The notes under the pieces were generated by a model. The model ran no database searches, was not told the DNA's origin, and worked only from the letters and a program-made list of their open reading frames with translations. The position numbers were made by a program, and so were the translations under genes. Source: Microbacterium dauci (GTDB lineage: Bacteria; Actinomycetota; Actinomycetes; Actinomycetales; Microbacteriaceae). From it: DNA of 64,000 nucleotides. The stretch covers positions 186,001 through 250,000 of the forward strand of contig NZ_JASJND010000005.1 of the NCBI RefSeq assembly GCF_030065535.1, in the 5' to 3' direction. Positions 41,954-51,632 of the stretch are shown piece by piece. Numbering within the stretch: position 1 is the stretch's first letter; every line of letters starts with the position of its first letter.

Positions 41954-43189
41954 ATGTTCTTAGGTGTTGTGGCGACGTCGAGCGCGTTGGCAGCAGTGGT
42001 GTCTTTTATTGTCACCGGTGACGTGCGGCTTGGGTTCATGGCATTCGCGGCAGTTCTCGCGGTGAGTTTCGCGATCCGATTCGCTACTCTTCGTGGATTC
42101 CTTGCTGCCACGTTCCTTTTCCTGGTCCCACCTGGCGTACTCGGCGAGTCGGCGGCGTCGCTAGCGCTCCTTGGTTCGAGCGGCCTTCTGATGCTGTCGC
42201 TGACCTACCGGTCGGAGTCTTCGAGACCGTTTGGAGGCCGGGCACTCGCTGTCGCGGCAATGGCTGCCCCGGCAGCCGGACTCGCTCTGCTGGGGCAGTG
42301 GCCGTTCGTTGCGTCATACGCGCTGCTCGCCGTTGCCGCATTCCTGATCGCCGAACGCCGAGGGTTCGTGCGGGATCTGCTGCGAGGTTTGGTCGTGTAC
42401 TTCTCTATCTACGTAGCCTCTTACCTCGCCACGATCGTCGTTGGGTTCCGGGGGAGCTTGATAGCCAATATCGAAATCGGACACAGAACATTGGAGCTCT
42501 ACGCGCCACTTACCTTGGCGACATCTGGCGCCCCGATCCTGGAAGGAACTCGCCGCGGGGCACCATTTATCGGGGAGCCCGGTCTTGTTGTCTTCTATCT
42601 CCTCCCGCTCGTGGCTGCGCTATTCGTCGTCACTACAACGCGAGTGAGGGTCGGACTCTCAGCGCTGATTGTGCTCGTCACCCTTCTTACGCAGTCGACC
42701 GCAACAATATTGATCGTTTTTGCCTGCGCCGTGGTCGGTCTAACCCTTATCCGAATGCGACGACGCTCCATCGGGACGGTCGTTCTCGTCTGTGCGAGCG
42801 CAGCGCTTGCTGTACCCGCATTTCTCCTCCCTGTCTTTGACCAGAAGAACTCGGTCGCGGGCGTATCCATCGCTGCTCGCGGCATCGGAGCGGATGGAGG
42901 ACATGCGAACATCAACATCCTCGTTGCGTTGTCGAATGATCCGGCGCTAGCAGGCTGCCTGATTCTCGGTCTCGTGCTGGCGGCGTTCGTTGCGTTCAAC
43001 TCGATACCGGGGACCGTCATCTGGCTCGGCTTTGCGGTGTCCGCGGTCACGGCGCAACCGTCGCAGTGGCAGGTGGGGGCATGGTTCGTAATGCTTGCGT
43101 TCGCCCTCGTCGCAAGCCCTCATCGTGGGCTCAGTGGCCGCGGCGTACGTCCCGTCGCGGTGGAAACGCGACTCGCTAATCCGTCGTAG
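41954..43189 (+). CDS. Wzy-like polysaccharide polymerase
   Basis: The 411-residue protein is an integral membrane protein with about eleven predicted segments and a long loop between about residues 160 and 210. Position in the cluster, length and topology fit an O-antigen/capsule polymerase (Wzy), which joins lipid-linked repeat units on the outer face. Wzy proteins share little sequence, so the call rests on topology and context. SD GGGGAGGGG precedes the ATG. It is convergent with the fucose-synthesis operon. GGATGCC is absent and GC looks lower than in the surrounding housekeeping genes. Confidence 0.72.
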   Translation: MFLGVVATSSALAAVVSFIVTGDVRLGFMAFAAVLAVSFAIRFATLRGFLAATFLFLVPPGVLGESAASLALLGSSGLLMLSLTYRSESSRPFGGRALAVAAMAAPAAGLALLGQWPFVASYALLAVAAFLIAERRGFVRDLLRGLVVYFSIYVASYLATIVVGFRGSLIANIEIGHRTLELYAPLTLATSGAPILEGTRRGAPFIGEPGLVVFYLLPLVAALFVVTTTRVRVGLSALIVLVTLLTQSTATILIVFACAVVGLTLIRMRRRSIGTVVLVCASAALAVPAFLLPVFDQKNSVAGVSIAARGIGADGGHANINILVALSNDPALAGCLILGLVLAAFVAFNSIPGTVIWLGFAVSAVTAQPSQWQVGAWFVMLAFALVASPHRGLSGRGVRPVAVETRLANPS

Positions 43190-43252
43190 CGCCTACCTCG
43201 CGCAGCGCTCGACCCATCGAGGTGGCTGCAGGTCTACCATGGGCGGGCACGC

Positions 43253-43534
43253 TCAAGCTCCGTAGTCTCCAGTCAACCAATCCGAGACCCGCGACATTGT
43301 GTTCCCGACTGCGATGTGCGCCGGTTCACTACGGAACGCGGCAAAGTCAGCCTCCGACGCGAATGACGCGTCCTCCACGATCACGCGGCCCTTCCGTGTG
43401 TCCGACGACCGCTCCACGCGCCACGACAGCACCGACGGCAGCGACTCGAGCGCGCGAAGCGAAGCGATCGCCGAATCGACGTCCTCTTCCGAGACCGCGT
43501 CGTACACGCGGAACAGCACAATGTGCCGGATCAC
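43253..43534 (-). CDS. Dabb-domain (stress-response A/B barrel) protein
   Basis: The 93-residue protein starts MIRHIVLFRVYDAVSEEDVD and keeps the small dimeric ferredoxin-like barrel pattern of Dabb proteins, ending HIAVGNTMSRVSDWLTGDYG. Some family members are stress proteins and others are enzymes in natural-product routes; no function can be assigned. The GTG start lies three bases after the fcl stop, so it ends the gmd-fcl operon. A link with GDP-sugar synthesis would be unusual. Confidence 0.85.
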   Translation of the reverse strand: MIRHIVLFRVYDAVSEEDVDSAIASLRALESLPSVLSWRVERSSDTRKGRVIVEDASFASEADFAAFRSEPAHIAVGNTMSRVSDWLTGDYGA

Positions 43535-43537
43535 GCG

Positions 43538-44521
43538 TTACTCGCGAACGGTGTCGACGTGGTCGCGGTACCAGGCGACCGTTCGCTCGAGGCCTTCCTG
43601 CAGACTGATCTTCGCCGTCCAGCCCGCCTCGGCGAGCTTCGAGACGTCGAGCAGCTTCTGCGGGGTGCCGTCGGGCTTCGTCGTGTCCCATTCGGTCTCG
43701 CCGCGGAACCCCGTGACCTGCCCGATCGTCTCGGCGATCTCGCGGATCGTCACATCGGAGCCGGTGCCCACGTTGACCTGGTCCGACCCGTCGTAGTGCT
43801 CCATGAGGTGCAGCACGGCGTCCGCCATGTCGTCGGAGTGCAAGAACTCGCGTCGTGGCGTGCCCGTGCCCCAGTTCGTGACGGAGCCAGCGCCTGTCTT
43901 TGCGGCGTCGTCGTAGCGGCGGATGAGTGCCGGCAACACGTGCGAACCCTTCGGCGAGAAGTTGTCGTTCGGACCGTAGAGGTTCGTGGGCATCGCGCTG
44001 ATCCACGGCAACCCGTACTGGCGGCGCACCGCCTGGGTGTGGAGGATCCCGGCGATCTTCGCGATCGCGTACGCGTCGTTCGTCGGCTCGAGATGCCCGG
44101 TGAGCAGCGAGTCCTCACGAATCGGCTGCTCGGCGAACTTCGGATAGATGCATGACGAGCCGAGGAACGCGACTCGCTCGACGTCGTTCGTGAGCGCCGC
44201 GTCGAGAACGTTCGTCTGGATCCGCATGTTGTCCGAGAGGAAGTCCACCGGATACGTGCTGTTCGCGAGGATGCCGCCGACCTTCGCCGCGGCGAGCACG
44301 ATGTACTTCGGCTTGATCTCCGACATGTACGCGAACACGTCGTCGCGGTTCTTGAGGTCGAGCTCGGCCGATGTCTTGCCGACCACGTTCGTGAAGCCCT
44401 CGGCCTCGAGCTTGCGCACGATCGCCGAACCGACGAGTCCGCGGTGCCCGGCGACGTAGAACGTCGCGTCGCGGTCGAGTTCGGCGGGCGTGTAGCTCAC
44501 GCCGTCGACGGCAGTGCTCAC
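43538..44521 (-). CDS. fcl: GDP-L-fucose synthase
   Basis: Fcl (WcaG) epimerises and reduces GDP-4-keto-6-deoxymannose to GDP-L-fucose with NADPH. The 327-residue extended SDR protein has the nucleotide-binding GHRGLVG near its start, [16 protein letters not shown], the catalytic Tyr-Lys pair in YAIAK ([11 protein letters not shown]) and NLYGPNDNF. The GTG overlaps the gmd stop by four bases, giving translational coupling. The frame extends further upstream inside gmd, but the SDR fold starts near this GTG. Together with gmd it supplies GDP-fucose. Confidence 0.95.
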   Translation of the reverse strand: MSTAVDGVSYTPAELDRDATFYVAGHRGLVGSAIVRKLEAEGFTNVVGKTSAELDLKNRDDVFAYMSEIKPKYIVLAAAKVGGILANSTYPVDFLSDNMRIQTNVLDAALTNDVERVAFLGSSCIYPKFAEQPIREDSLLTGHLEPTNDAYAIAKIAGILHTQAVRRQYGLPWISAMPTNLYGPNDNFSPKGSHVLPALIRRYDDAAKTGAGSVTNWGTGTPRREFLHSDDMADAVLHLMEHYDGSDQVNVGTGSDVTIREIAETIGQVTGFRGETEWDTTKPDGTPQKLLDVSKLAEAGWTAKISLQEGLERTVAWYRDHVDTVRE

Positions 44522-45546
44522 GCGGTTCCCCACGAAGCGAGCTTGACCGTGTCGTACCACTCAGGTCCGGCCTCGAGTTCAGCCACGTCGGCGTCAACCA
44601 TGAGCTTCGCGAGTTCCTTCCCATCGATGGTCGGAACCCAACCGAGCTTGTCGGCGGCCTTCGTCGGGTCGCCGATGAGCGCGTCGACCTCGGTGGGGCG
44701 CAGGTAGCGGTCGTCGAACTTCACGAACTCCTGCCAGTCGAGCCCGACGTGGCCGAACGAGGTCTCGAGGAAGTCCTTGATCGTGTAGCCGACTCCGGTC
44801 GCGAGCACGAAGTCTTCGGGCTCGTCGACCTGCAGCATGCGCCACATGCCTTCGACGTACTCGGCGGCATAGCCCCAGTCGCGAATCGACTCGAGGTTGC
44901 CAAGGTAGAGATCCTTCTGCGTACCGGCCTTGATGCGGGCGACGGCGCGCGTGATCTTGCGGGTCACGAACGTCTCGCCGCGACGGGGCGACTCGTGGTT
45001 GAACAGGATGCCGTTCACCGCGAACATGTCGTACGCCTCGCGGTAGTTCTTGGTGATCCAGTACGAGTACAGCTTCGCGACGCCGTAGGGCGAGCGCGGG
45101 TAGAACGGCGTCGTCTCGTTCTGAGGCGGCGGCGTCGCGCCGTACAGCTCCGAGGTGGATGCCTGGTAGAAGCGGGTTTTGATGCCCGACAGGCGTACCG
45201 CTTCGAGCAGACGGATCGTGCCGGTGCCGGTGGTGTCGGCGGTGTGTTCCGGCTCGTCGAACGAGACGCGCACGTGCGACTGCGCGGCGAGGTTGTAAAC
45301 CTCGTCGGGGTTGATCTCGCTCATGAGCGTGACCATGCGCGCGCCGTCGCTGAGGTCGCCGTAGTGCAGGAACAGCTTCGCGTTCGGGTCATGCGGGTCG
45401 ACGTAGAGGTGGTCGATTCGCTTGGTGTTGAACGTCGAAGCGCGACGGATCAGCCCGTGGACTTCATAGCCCTTGGCAAGCAAGAGCTCTGCCAGGTACG
45501 AGCCGTCCTGGCCGGTGATCCCCGTGATGAGTGCGCGTTTGGTCAA
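44518..45546 (-). CDS. gmd: GDP-mannose 4,6-dehydratase
   Basis: Gmd converts GDP-D-mannose to GDP-4-keto-6-deoxymannose, the first step to GDP-L-fucose. The 342-residue protein has [19 protein letters not shown] at the N-terminus, the motif [20 protein letters not shown] and the catalytic YGVAK, as well as [20 protein letters not shown]. It lies in the minus-strand operon glycosyltransferase-gmd-fcl-Dabb. Codon use and GGATGCC content look like the core genome, unlike the genes on the plus strand next door. Confidence 0.96.
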   Translation of the reverse strand: MTKRALITGITGQDGSYLAELLLAKGYEVHGLIRRASTFNTKRIDHLYVDPHDPNAKLFLHYGDLSDGARMVTLMSEINPDEVYNLAAQSHVRVSFDEPEHTADTTGTGTIRLLEAVRLSGIKTRFYQASTSELYGATPPPQNETTPFYPRSPYGVAKLYSYWITKNYREAYDMFAVNGILFNHESPRRGETFVTRKITRAVARIKAGTQKDLYLGNLESIRDWGYAAEYVEGMWRMLQVDEPEDFVLATGVGYTIKDFLETSFGHVGLDWQEFVKFDDRYLRPTEVDALIGDPTKAADKLGWVPTIDGKELAKLMVDADVAELEAGPEWYDTVKLASWGTA

Positions 45547-45581
45547 GAGAGCTTCCCCTAGCTAGATACGACCTGAGCTGC

Positions 45582-46847
45582 TCACCGTTTCGCCGTCTGC
45601 ACCTCGTGCGCCGGGTCCCCAGTGATGAGCGTTTCGAGCATCGTAGCGAACGAATCGATCGCGAATGTTTCGTCAAGCACCGTCTCCCGGTAACGCTTCC
45701 CGTTTGCCCCAAGATCGTCGCAGCGGGTGGAGTCGCGACCGAGTTCGAGCGCAGAGTCGAGCAGCCCTGCGGGGTCCCCCGATGGGACGACCACGCCTCC
45801 CGCGGCAGCCCGAACTTCGTTAGCGGTGATCCCCGTGATGTCCGTCGCCGCGAGCACCGGGCGGCCTGCAGAGAAGTACGACGTGAGCTTGCTCGGCACC
45901 GCCATCTCGGCGATTCCCGGTCGTTCGTTGACGAGCAGAATGTCTGCACCGCTGAGCGCTTCGACAAAGGCATCGTCTGGGAGCGCGCTCAAGAACTCCA
46001 GTATCGGGATGCCGGCACCGAGCTCCTGCAACCGAGCCTTGTCGGCACCCCCGCCGAGCAGGACGAAGCGAATGTTCTCCCCGCGGTCAGCCGCCAGACG
46101 TGCCGCCTCGACAACGTTATCGAGCCCCTGCTTCACGCCCATATTGCCGGCGTGGAGTACAACGATCTCGTCGCCCCAGCCGCGCTCGCTACGGACTTTC
46201 TCGCGGTCCACGGCGTCGCGCGGGGGGAGGTGGGTCCAGTTGCGAACGACGTGGATGCGCTCCCGTGGAACACCGAAGTCTGCGTGCACACGGTCCGCAA
46301 ACCGATCGTGGATGACGACCACCCGATCTGCGGATCGCAGCAGCCACCCCTCGATCGCGTGGAGCATGCGGGCCATCGGCGCGTTGGCGAGTCCGGTCTC
46401 GGTCAGCCCAAGCCAGTAGAGGTCCTGTACCCAGACGATGAATGGTGTCGATCGGTGGAAGAGTTTCGCCCGGACCGCAGCGAGAATCGACGAGAAAAGT
46501 GCCGGGGAGACGGCCACAATCGCCGACGGCTTCCGCCACGACGAGAGCGCGAGACGTGTGCCAAAAGTCAGCTCGGACGCGAACCGATGTGTGATCTTCG
46601 GCGTCGACGGCACGTAGTGCCGCACGCGGTGCACGCTCACGCCGTCAACCTGCTCCTTGCGAGACCACTGGCCGTAGCCAGCGGTGACGCGCCAGTCCGG
46701 GTAGTGCGGGTGCGTCGTGATGACGTGCGGGCGGAATCCTCTGGTCGTGAGGCCACGGGCCATGGCGCCGGTGTAGGGCGAGATCCCGGTCGACTCGGGC
46801 GGATAGTTGACGCCGATGACGGTCACGGCGGGTTCGGGAGGCGGCAT
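45582..46847 (-). CDS. Family 4 glycosyltransferase (WcaI/WbuB-like)
   Basis: The 421-residue cytoplasmic enzyme has two Rossmann domains (GT-B). The N-terminus VIGVNYPPESTGISPYTGAM and the block HPHYPDWRV match WcaI/WbuB-type transferases, which add fucose or related sugars to lipid-linked intermediates. The donor motif region is VVLHAGNMGVKQGLDNVVEA with VPSKLTSYFSAGRPVLA near the C-terminus. It is the first gene of the gmd-fcl operon. The ATG lacks an SD, and a promoter ends seven bases before it, so the message is probably leaderless. Donor and acceptor are inferred only. Confidence 0.87.
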   Translation of the reverse strand: MPPPEPAVTVIGVNYPPESTGISPYTGAMARGLTTRGFRPHVITTHPHYPDWRVTAGYGQWSRKEQVDGVSVHRVRHYVPSTPKITHRFASELTFGTRLALSSWRKPSAIVAVSPALFSSILAAVRAKLFHRSTPFIVWVQDLYWLGLTETGLANAPMARMLHAIEGWLLRSADRVVVIHDRFADRVHADFGVPRERIHVVRNWTHLPPRDAVDREKVRSERGWGDEIVVLHAGNMGVKQGLDNVVEAARLAADRGENIRFVLLGGGADKARLQELGAGIPILEFLSALPDDAFVEALSGADILLVNERPGIAEMAVPSKLTSYFSAGRPVLAATDITGITANEVRAAAGGVVVPSGDPAGLLDSALELGRDSTRCDDLGANGKRYRETVLDETFAIDSFATMLETLITGDPAHEVQTAKR

Positions 46848-46854
46848 GAAATGA

Positions 46855-46882
46855 AAGATAGCGCTGCGCGCGATCTCGTCAA
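46855..46882 (-). promoter_or_regulatory. Promoter of the gmd-fcl operon (leaderless start)
   Basis: On the minus strand TTGACG (46882-46877), a 16-base spacer and TATCTT (46860-46855) form a near-consensus sigma-70 type promoter. The -10 box ends seven bases before the ATG at 46847, so transcription should start at or next to the start codon. There is no SD in between. Confidence 0.65.
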
Positions 46883-47033
46883 CTCCATCCGGATGCCGCA
46901 GGGCGAGATGTTCTCTCCGCGACCACTGCGCGTAACCTGACGAAACTCGCGGGTGAGCATAATGAACGTTGCATCGGTGCCGCGGACTCTTTACGGGACC
47001 GGCGACACTGTGCCGGCGTATGGGGATATGCGG

Positions 47034-47065
47034 TGGACTCTGGGGGCTTTCGCTCCCAGTACAGT
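47034..47065 (+). promoter_or_regulatory. Possible promoter of the plus-strand polysaccharide operon
   Basis: A -10-like TACAGT (47060-47065) lies 74 bases before the WcaF-like start. The best -35 candidate, TGGACT (47034-47039), is 20 bases away, which is long. An imperfect hairpin (CTGGG...CCCAG) lies between the boxes. The prediction is weak, but the 291-base divergent gap must hold a promoter for the long operon that follows. Confidence 0.3.
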
Positions 47066-47138
47066 GACAGCGGGGGCGGGGAACTCATGGCACGGCCCTA
47101 TCGGGAAGACCGTCTGGTCTCGTTTTGGGAGGTGCGCG

Positions 47139-47687
47139 ATGTCTGACATCCCGGTGATTGATTTGTCGAAGGCACCAGGAGAGCGCGCGGCGTGGGATCG
47201 GCGCAGTTGGGTCGTCTACCTCTGGGCGATCTGCGAGCTGCTGTTCGTTACGAACCCGTGGCAGATCAGCTCAACTTTGCGTGTTCGAGTCCTTCGGGCT
47301 TTTGGGGCGGAGATCGGCGAAGGCGTCGTGTTCCGCCCGCGAACGCGAGTCAAGTTCCCGTGGAAGCTCGCCATCGGTGCACGTTCGTGGATCGGGGAGG
47401 GCGTTTGGTTCCACAATCAGGACCACATCCGGTTAGGCAACGACGTGGTGATCTCCCAGGACACTTTTCTCACAACCGGTAGTCACCGGCATCGCCTAGA
47501 CATGGGACTCATTACACGTCCAATCACCATCGATGATGGGGCGTGGGTCACCAGCCGATGCATCGTTCTCGGCGGAGTTTCGATCGGCAGATCGGCGCTC
47601 GTAAAGCCGGGGAATCGTGTTGATACGGCCGTTCCGGCGAATGCGATCTGGGACGCATCTGCCGTCGTCGCGGAGCGGTTCGGCTGA
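47139..47687 (+). CDS. WcaF-like left-handed beta-helix acetyltransferase
   Basis: The 182-residue protein has the hexapeptide-repeat acetyltransferase fold. It matches colanic acid O-acetyltransferase WcaF in layout: VIDLSKAPGERAAWDRRSW at the start, then LLFVTNPWQ, FGAEIGEGVVFRPRTRVKFP, WKLAIG, and TGSHRHRLD with the likely catalytic His, then APITIGD-like RPITIDDGAW. It would O-acetylate a sugar of the repeat unit. The ATG follows GGGAGG. It starts a tightly packed operon in which each gene overlaps or nearly touches the next. Confidence 0.87.
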   Translation: MSDIPVIDLSKAPGERAAWDRRSWVVYLWAICELLFVTNPWQISSTLRVRVLRAFGAEIGEGVVFRPRTRVKFPWKLAIGARSWIGEGVWFHNQDHIRLGNDVVISQDTFLTTGSHRHRLDMGLITRPITIDDGAWVTSRCIVLGGVSIGRSALVKPGNRVDTAVPANAIWDASAVVAERFG

Positions 47688-48772
47688 TGCGGGCGGTCGC
47701 GGTACTCGCTGTCTTGCCTGACTATCGACGCAACTTTGTGGTCGAACTGCAGAAGTCTTTCGCAGATTCGGACGATGAACTGGTGCTGGTGGTCGGGGAT
47801 GCCCACCTCGATCGAACGGTAAAAAGCGCGAGCTTTCCGGGAGTAGTGCAGGTTCGAAACCGCGCGCTTCTGGGACGCCGGATACTTTGGCAGGTCGGCG
47901 TAATGAAGCACGTGCGCGGTACCGACGTCGCGGTGGTAGATCTCAACCCAAGATCACTGACCGCGTGGGCAATCCTCCTTCGACGCAAGCTCGCCCGTCA
48001 GCGGACGCTCGTGTGGGGCCACATTCATCCACGCCGCGGAGCAGCCGCCGCGACCGCCCCATTGAGGCGACTGATGCGAAGGCTCGCAGATGGCGTGATC
48101 AGCTACACGTGGAGCGATGGCAGACGTGTACGTACGGAGGACCGCTCAGCCGATGTTTGGGTTGCGGCAAACGGCCTTTATCCGTCGAGCCTGCTCGATT
48201 ACTCACCGACGTCCAGTCGCACCCGCTTCTTGTGCGTCGGGCGCATTGAACCTGCGAAGCGCCCGTTCCTCGCGCTTCAAGCATTCGCTCTCGCGCTGAA
48301 GAGCGGAAGGCTCGCCGCGGATACGCGGCTCACGTTCGTCGGTGAAGGCTCGCAACACGCTGAGCTCGCGATCCGGGTCCAAGACGCGGGCCTCTCGGAC
48401 CGCGTCGACCTACTCGGCCACGTATCGGATTTCGCGCGACTTCGCGACCTGTACAGCGAGAGCATCGCATCGCTTTCCCCGGGATATGTCGGACTGAGCC
48501 TCACTCAGTCCCTGGGGTTCGGGGTGGCAATGTTGATCGCAGACGATGAACCCCACGCGCCAGAGATCGAACTGGCGACGGATCGAACTTCTCGAATGTT
48601 CCGGGCAGGTGACGCGGAGTCGTTCGCGACAGCGATGACGGAAGCCGCGGCGGATCCAGAGCAATGGGACAGGGAATCGATCGTGCAAGCTGTCCGCGAC
48701 ACCTACTCGTCGTCTGTGATGGCGGAAGGATTCCGGCTCGCGCTCGATGGAACCCGGCAGGAGGCACGATGA
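47687..48772 (+). CDS. Family 4 glycosyltransferase
   Basis: The 361-residue protein is a GT-B glycosyltransferase with the GT1/GT4 C-terminal block: FLCVGRIEPAKRPFLALQAF near residue 184, then LTFVGEGSQHAELAIRVQ and VDLLGHVSDFARLRDLYSES. The E-x7-E donor motif is loose (SPGYVGLSLTQSLGFGVAML). Sugar and acceptor are unknown. It overlaps the WcaF-like stop by one base and the next gene by four (ATGA). Confidence 0.86.
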   Translation: MRAVAVLAVLPDYRRNFVVELQKSFADSDDELVLVVGDAHLDRTVKSASFPGVVQVRNRALLGRRILWQVGVMKHVRGTDVAVVDLNPRSLTAWAILLRRKLARQRTLVWGHIHPRRGAAAATAPLRRLMRRLADGVISYTWSDGRRVRTEDRSADVWVAANGLYPSSLLDYSPTSSRTRFLCVGRIEPAKRPFLALQAFALALKSGRLAADTRLTFVGEGSQHAELAIRVQDAGLSDRVDLLGHVSDFARLRDLYSESIASLSPGYVGLSLTQSLGFGVAMLIADDEPHAPEIELATDRTSRMFRAGDAESFATAMTEAAADPEQWDRESIVQAVRDTYSSSVMAEGFRLALDGTRQEAR

Positions 48773-49353
48773 CTGGCGAGCGCGGACGATTGGCGGGGAT
48801 CCCGGCTGGCCGGCAGCTGAGAGCAGCTTGGCAGCGGTTACAGATCTGGCGATCTGTGAGTGGCAACGTCCAGATCGGGAAAGATGTGCGGCTCGGTTCG
48901 GGAACTGTCGTCCGATCGTTCCACGGTCTGGTCATCGAAGACGGCGTAGCGATCGGCCGAAACTGCACCATCGAGGTGAGCGGTTCCATTGGTTTCAAGA
49001 CGATCATCGCGGCGGGCGTGGGCATCGTGGGACGAGCCGACCACGCGGTCGATGAGGTTGGAGTCGCCGTGATTGACGCGACGTGGGTGGGAGACCGTGA
49101 GCCCCGGCCCGCCGATACCGTGCGGATCGGTCGCGATGTGTGGATCGGTTACGGGGCGACGATATTGTCCGGGGTCTCAGTCGGAGACGGCGCGATCGTT
49201 GCCGCGGGAGCTGTCGTGACGCGTGACGTGAGGGACTTCGAGATCGTTGGTGGAAACCCTGCCCGCCGAATCGGCGAACGTCTGTCTCAGGATGACCGTC
49301 CCGAACACCTTCGGCGGCTTGGACTTTCGTCCTCGTCCAAGGGAGGCGACTGA
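48769..49353 (+). CDS. Hexapeptide-repeat acyltransferase
   Basis: The 194-residue protein has left-handed beta-helix repeats from about residue 40 to 165 (VQIGKDVRLGSGTVV, RIGRDVWIGYGATILSGVSV, GDGAIVAAGAVVTRDV) and ends with NPARRIGERL, typical of the sugar O-acetyltransferase family. It probably acetylates a second position of the polysaccharide. The ATG overlaps the preceding stop (ATGA), with CAGGAGG upstream; a longer frame inside the previous gene has no homology. Confidence 0.87.
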   Translation: MTGERGRLAGIPAGRQLRAAWQRLQIWRSVSGNVQIGKDVRLGSGTVVRSFHGLVIEDGVAIGRNCTIEVSGSIGFKTIIAAGVGIVGRADHAVDEVGVAVIDATWVGDREPRPADTVRIGRDVWIGYGATILSGVSVGDGAIVAAGAVVTRDVRDFEIVGGNPARRIGERLSQDDRPEHLRRLGLSSSSKGGD

Positions 49354-49356
49354 ATA

Positions 49357-50511
49357 ATGCGGCATCGAGTCCGCGAGCCTGACACGAAGCAAGAGCCTCT
49401 CACCGGACTGAAGATCCTCATAGTTGAGCCGAATGCTGATGGCCATCGGCTCTACTATGTTCGCCTTCTGATTGAAAATGCTCTACTTTGTGGTGCCGAG
49501 GTGACGCTTCTCACCACGGCATCTGCGAGGATGCACGAGAACTGGTCGCTCCACCTGGGGCACGTGCTCGCCGATGTAGTGGTCGAAGTAGCTGAGTTCG
49601 TGGAGCTGCGGGTCGTAGTAGAACGCTCATTCCTACTCGGGAGTGACCGAACGGTTATACCTGATGCGGATCGATATCTGTTGCCGCTCACGATCAGTGG
49701 CTGGCGCGGCAGCGGCGCGTTGTCCGCGCTTGTAATGCGACCAAGTGTGCCGTCCGGGGCGTACCTCGCACGTCATGCTCGAACACTGTTCAAGAGGTCT
49801 GCGATGCATGTGGCTCGACTGCGGCGCGGTGTGGACCTATTCGTCCTGAGGAGTCCTCTTATCGCAAAGGGCGGGGGCCTTCAGTGGATCCCAGACCCGG
49901 TCACCCTCAATGTATCCGAGCGCGGGACTCAGCTCGTCGAGCAATCGGTTTCACGTCACGGCGATCGACGATGGATTGGCGTGTTCGGGCGAATTACAGC
50001 ACGCAAGAACCTCCCGCTCATACTCGACGCGGTGGGCTTGCTGAAGGGCAGCGTCGGCGTGCTCGTGGCGGGCACTCTCGAGCATGACGTCGAGATGGCG
50101 ATCGCGGGGAGAGTGGCAGATCTGACGGAAGCGGGCGTCCCCCTCGTGCGGCTCGAACCTCCCGTGACTGACGAGATGCTCGACAGTTCGATCGCTTACG
50201 CAGATTGTGTCGTCATCGCTCACTCGAACGAGGGGCCTAGCGGCATCGTCGCGAAGGCTGCAGCAATTGGCACCCGCTTGGTGCTGTCGGGCGCGAAATC
50301 GCTCCGAACTGATGCCAGCGCAATTCCCGATCGAGCGACCTGGGTCCCGCTGGAAGCCGGTGCGCTTGCAGTCGCAATTGATCGTGCGCTCGTCGCCGTC
50401 AGACCCGTAGCAACGCGCACGTTTGGCCCAGATGCGTTCGTTCATGCGCTTATCCCGGGTCTCGCTGGAAGTCGTTCATCAGGGCTTTCGTCGGGGGAGA
50501 TGCCAAATTGA
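49357..50511 (+). CDS. Glycosyltransferase, GT-B fold
   Basis: The 384-residue protein starts LTGLKILIVEPNADGHRLYY. Its C-terminal part fits a GT4-like fold (WIGVFGRITARKNLPLILDA, VGVLVAGTLEHDVEMAIAG, CVVIAHSNEGPSGIVAKAAA). The donor-site EGPSGIVAKAAA block matches the E-x7-E pattern loosely. Donor and acceptor are unknown, and the middle part is divergent. It lies three bases after the acyltransferase stop and overlaps the next gene by four bases (TTGA). Confidence 0.8.
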   Translation: MRHRVREPDTKQEPLTGLKILIVEPNADGHRLYYVRLLIENALLCGAEVTLLTTASARMHENWSLHLGHVLADVVVEVAEFVELRVVVERSFLLGSDRTVIPDADRYLLPLTISGWRGSGALSALVMRPSVPSGAYLARHARTLFKRSAMHVARLRRGVDLFVLRSPLIAKGGGLQWIPDPVTLNVSERGTQLVEQSVSRHGDRRWIGVFGRITARKNLPLILDAVGLLKGSVGVLVAGTLEHDVEMAIAGRVADLTEAGVPLVRLEPPVTDEMLDSSIAYADCVVIAHSNEGPSGIVAKAAAIGTRLVLSGAKSLRTDASAIPDRATWVPLEAGALAVAIDRALVAVRPVATRTFGPDAFVHALIPGLAGSRSSGLSSGEMPN

Positions 50512-51632
50512 GACTTGTCTTTGTGTCACACTCGCCAGGGACGGGCGGGGCGGAGCACTCACTCGCGACACTCGTAGAGGAAGCTTTGAAGCGAGATCAC
50601 GACGTGCTTCTCTCTCTGCCGATCGCGGACGAGCAGAGAATCCGCGAGTTGCTGCCACAGTCAGATCACGTGAGCATCGTTAGCCACCGTTGGGTGCGAA
50701 TGATGCAGGGCGCGCGCCCCGTCCTATCTGGGCCGTTGCGCATTCTCGTCGCGACTGTTGACGCAGTGGCTTTCGCTCGATGGCTGAAGTCGAGTCGCGC
50801 GGATGCTGTGATCGTCAACTCCACCACTATTCCCCAAGCCAGTCTGGCCGCAAGACTCGCGAGGATCCCCGCGGTGACAATGATCCGCGAAGCGATTAAG
50901 ACGAATCCCGCGCTACCGTCGTTCCTGCCGAAAAGTTTGATTGCTTGGTCAATTCGCGTTTTCAGTCATTCGACGATTGCTGTTTCAGAGTATGCGGGAG
51001 AGCAGATCGGTTCAGCGACCCATGTCGTGCATCCGGAAGTTCCTCTTTCCTCCATCCTGGCCGATCGACCCGAGCGACTGACACTTCATCTGGTGATGGC
51101 CGGGACTTTATCGAAGGAGAAGGGTCAGCTCGACGCCGTTGAAGCGGTGCGAGTCGCGCGTGACCGTGGCGTCGAGGTGATCCTGGACCTATACGGCCAA
51201 GCGGCGCCGGATCGTCTCAATCATCTAAATCGCGCGATTGCGTCCGCCGGCCTTGAGCACGCAGTAACTCATCGCGGCGAGTCGCGTTCGATGATGGAAG
51301 TGTTCGGGAATGCTGACCTCTCACTCGTCTGTTCGGGCAACGAAGCGTTCGGTCGAGTCACTGCGGAATCCATCAACGCCGGGACTCCAGTTATCGGGTA
51401 CGACAACGGCGGAACAAGCGAGATCCTTCGCGAAGGTGGCGGAATGTTGTGTGATCCTTCCCCGGAAAGCCTCGCCGACGCAATCGTTCGACTCGCAACG
51501 GATCGAGCGCTCCTGCGTGAACTGAGATCAGCGTGCGAACTCCGGATCGCCTCTGGAGGAGCTGGTGGCACTGCGTCAACGGTCCTTGAACTAATCGAAA
51601 GCGTGGTTCGGAGCAGGACGATCGGCCAATGA
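50508..51632 (+). CDS. Family 4 glycosyltransferase
   Basis: The 374-residue protein starts LVFVSHSPGTGGAEHSLATL, a GT4 sugar-acceptor domain pattern with the glycine-rich loop GTGGAE. The C-terminal domain has MAGTLSKEKGQLDAVEAVRV, NADLSLVCSGNEAFGRVTAE (with the E-x7-E donor motif) and INAGTPVIGYDNGGTSEIL, typical of the family. The start is TTG overlapping the previous stop, which suits translational coupling. It is the best-preserved GT4 of this operon. The sugar is unknown. Confidence 0.9.
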   Translation: MRLVFVSHSPGTGGAEHSLATLVEEALKRDHDVLLSLPIADEQRIRELLPQSDHVSIVSHRWVRMMQGARPVLSGPLRILVATVDAVAFARWLKSSRADAVIVNSTTIPQASLAARLARIPAVTMIREAIKTNPALPSFLPKSLIAWSIRVFSHSTIAVSEYAGEQIGSATHVVHPEVPLSSILADRPERLTLHLVMAGTLSKEKGQLDAVEAVRVARDRGVEVILDLYGQAAPDRLNHLNRAIASAGLEHAVTHRGESRSMMEVFGNADLSLVCSGNEAFGRVTAESINAGTPVIGYDNGGTSEILREGGGMLCDPSPESLADAIVRLATDRALLRELRSACELRIASGGAGGTASTVLELIESVVRSRTIGQ

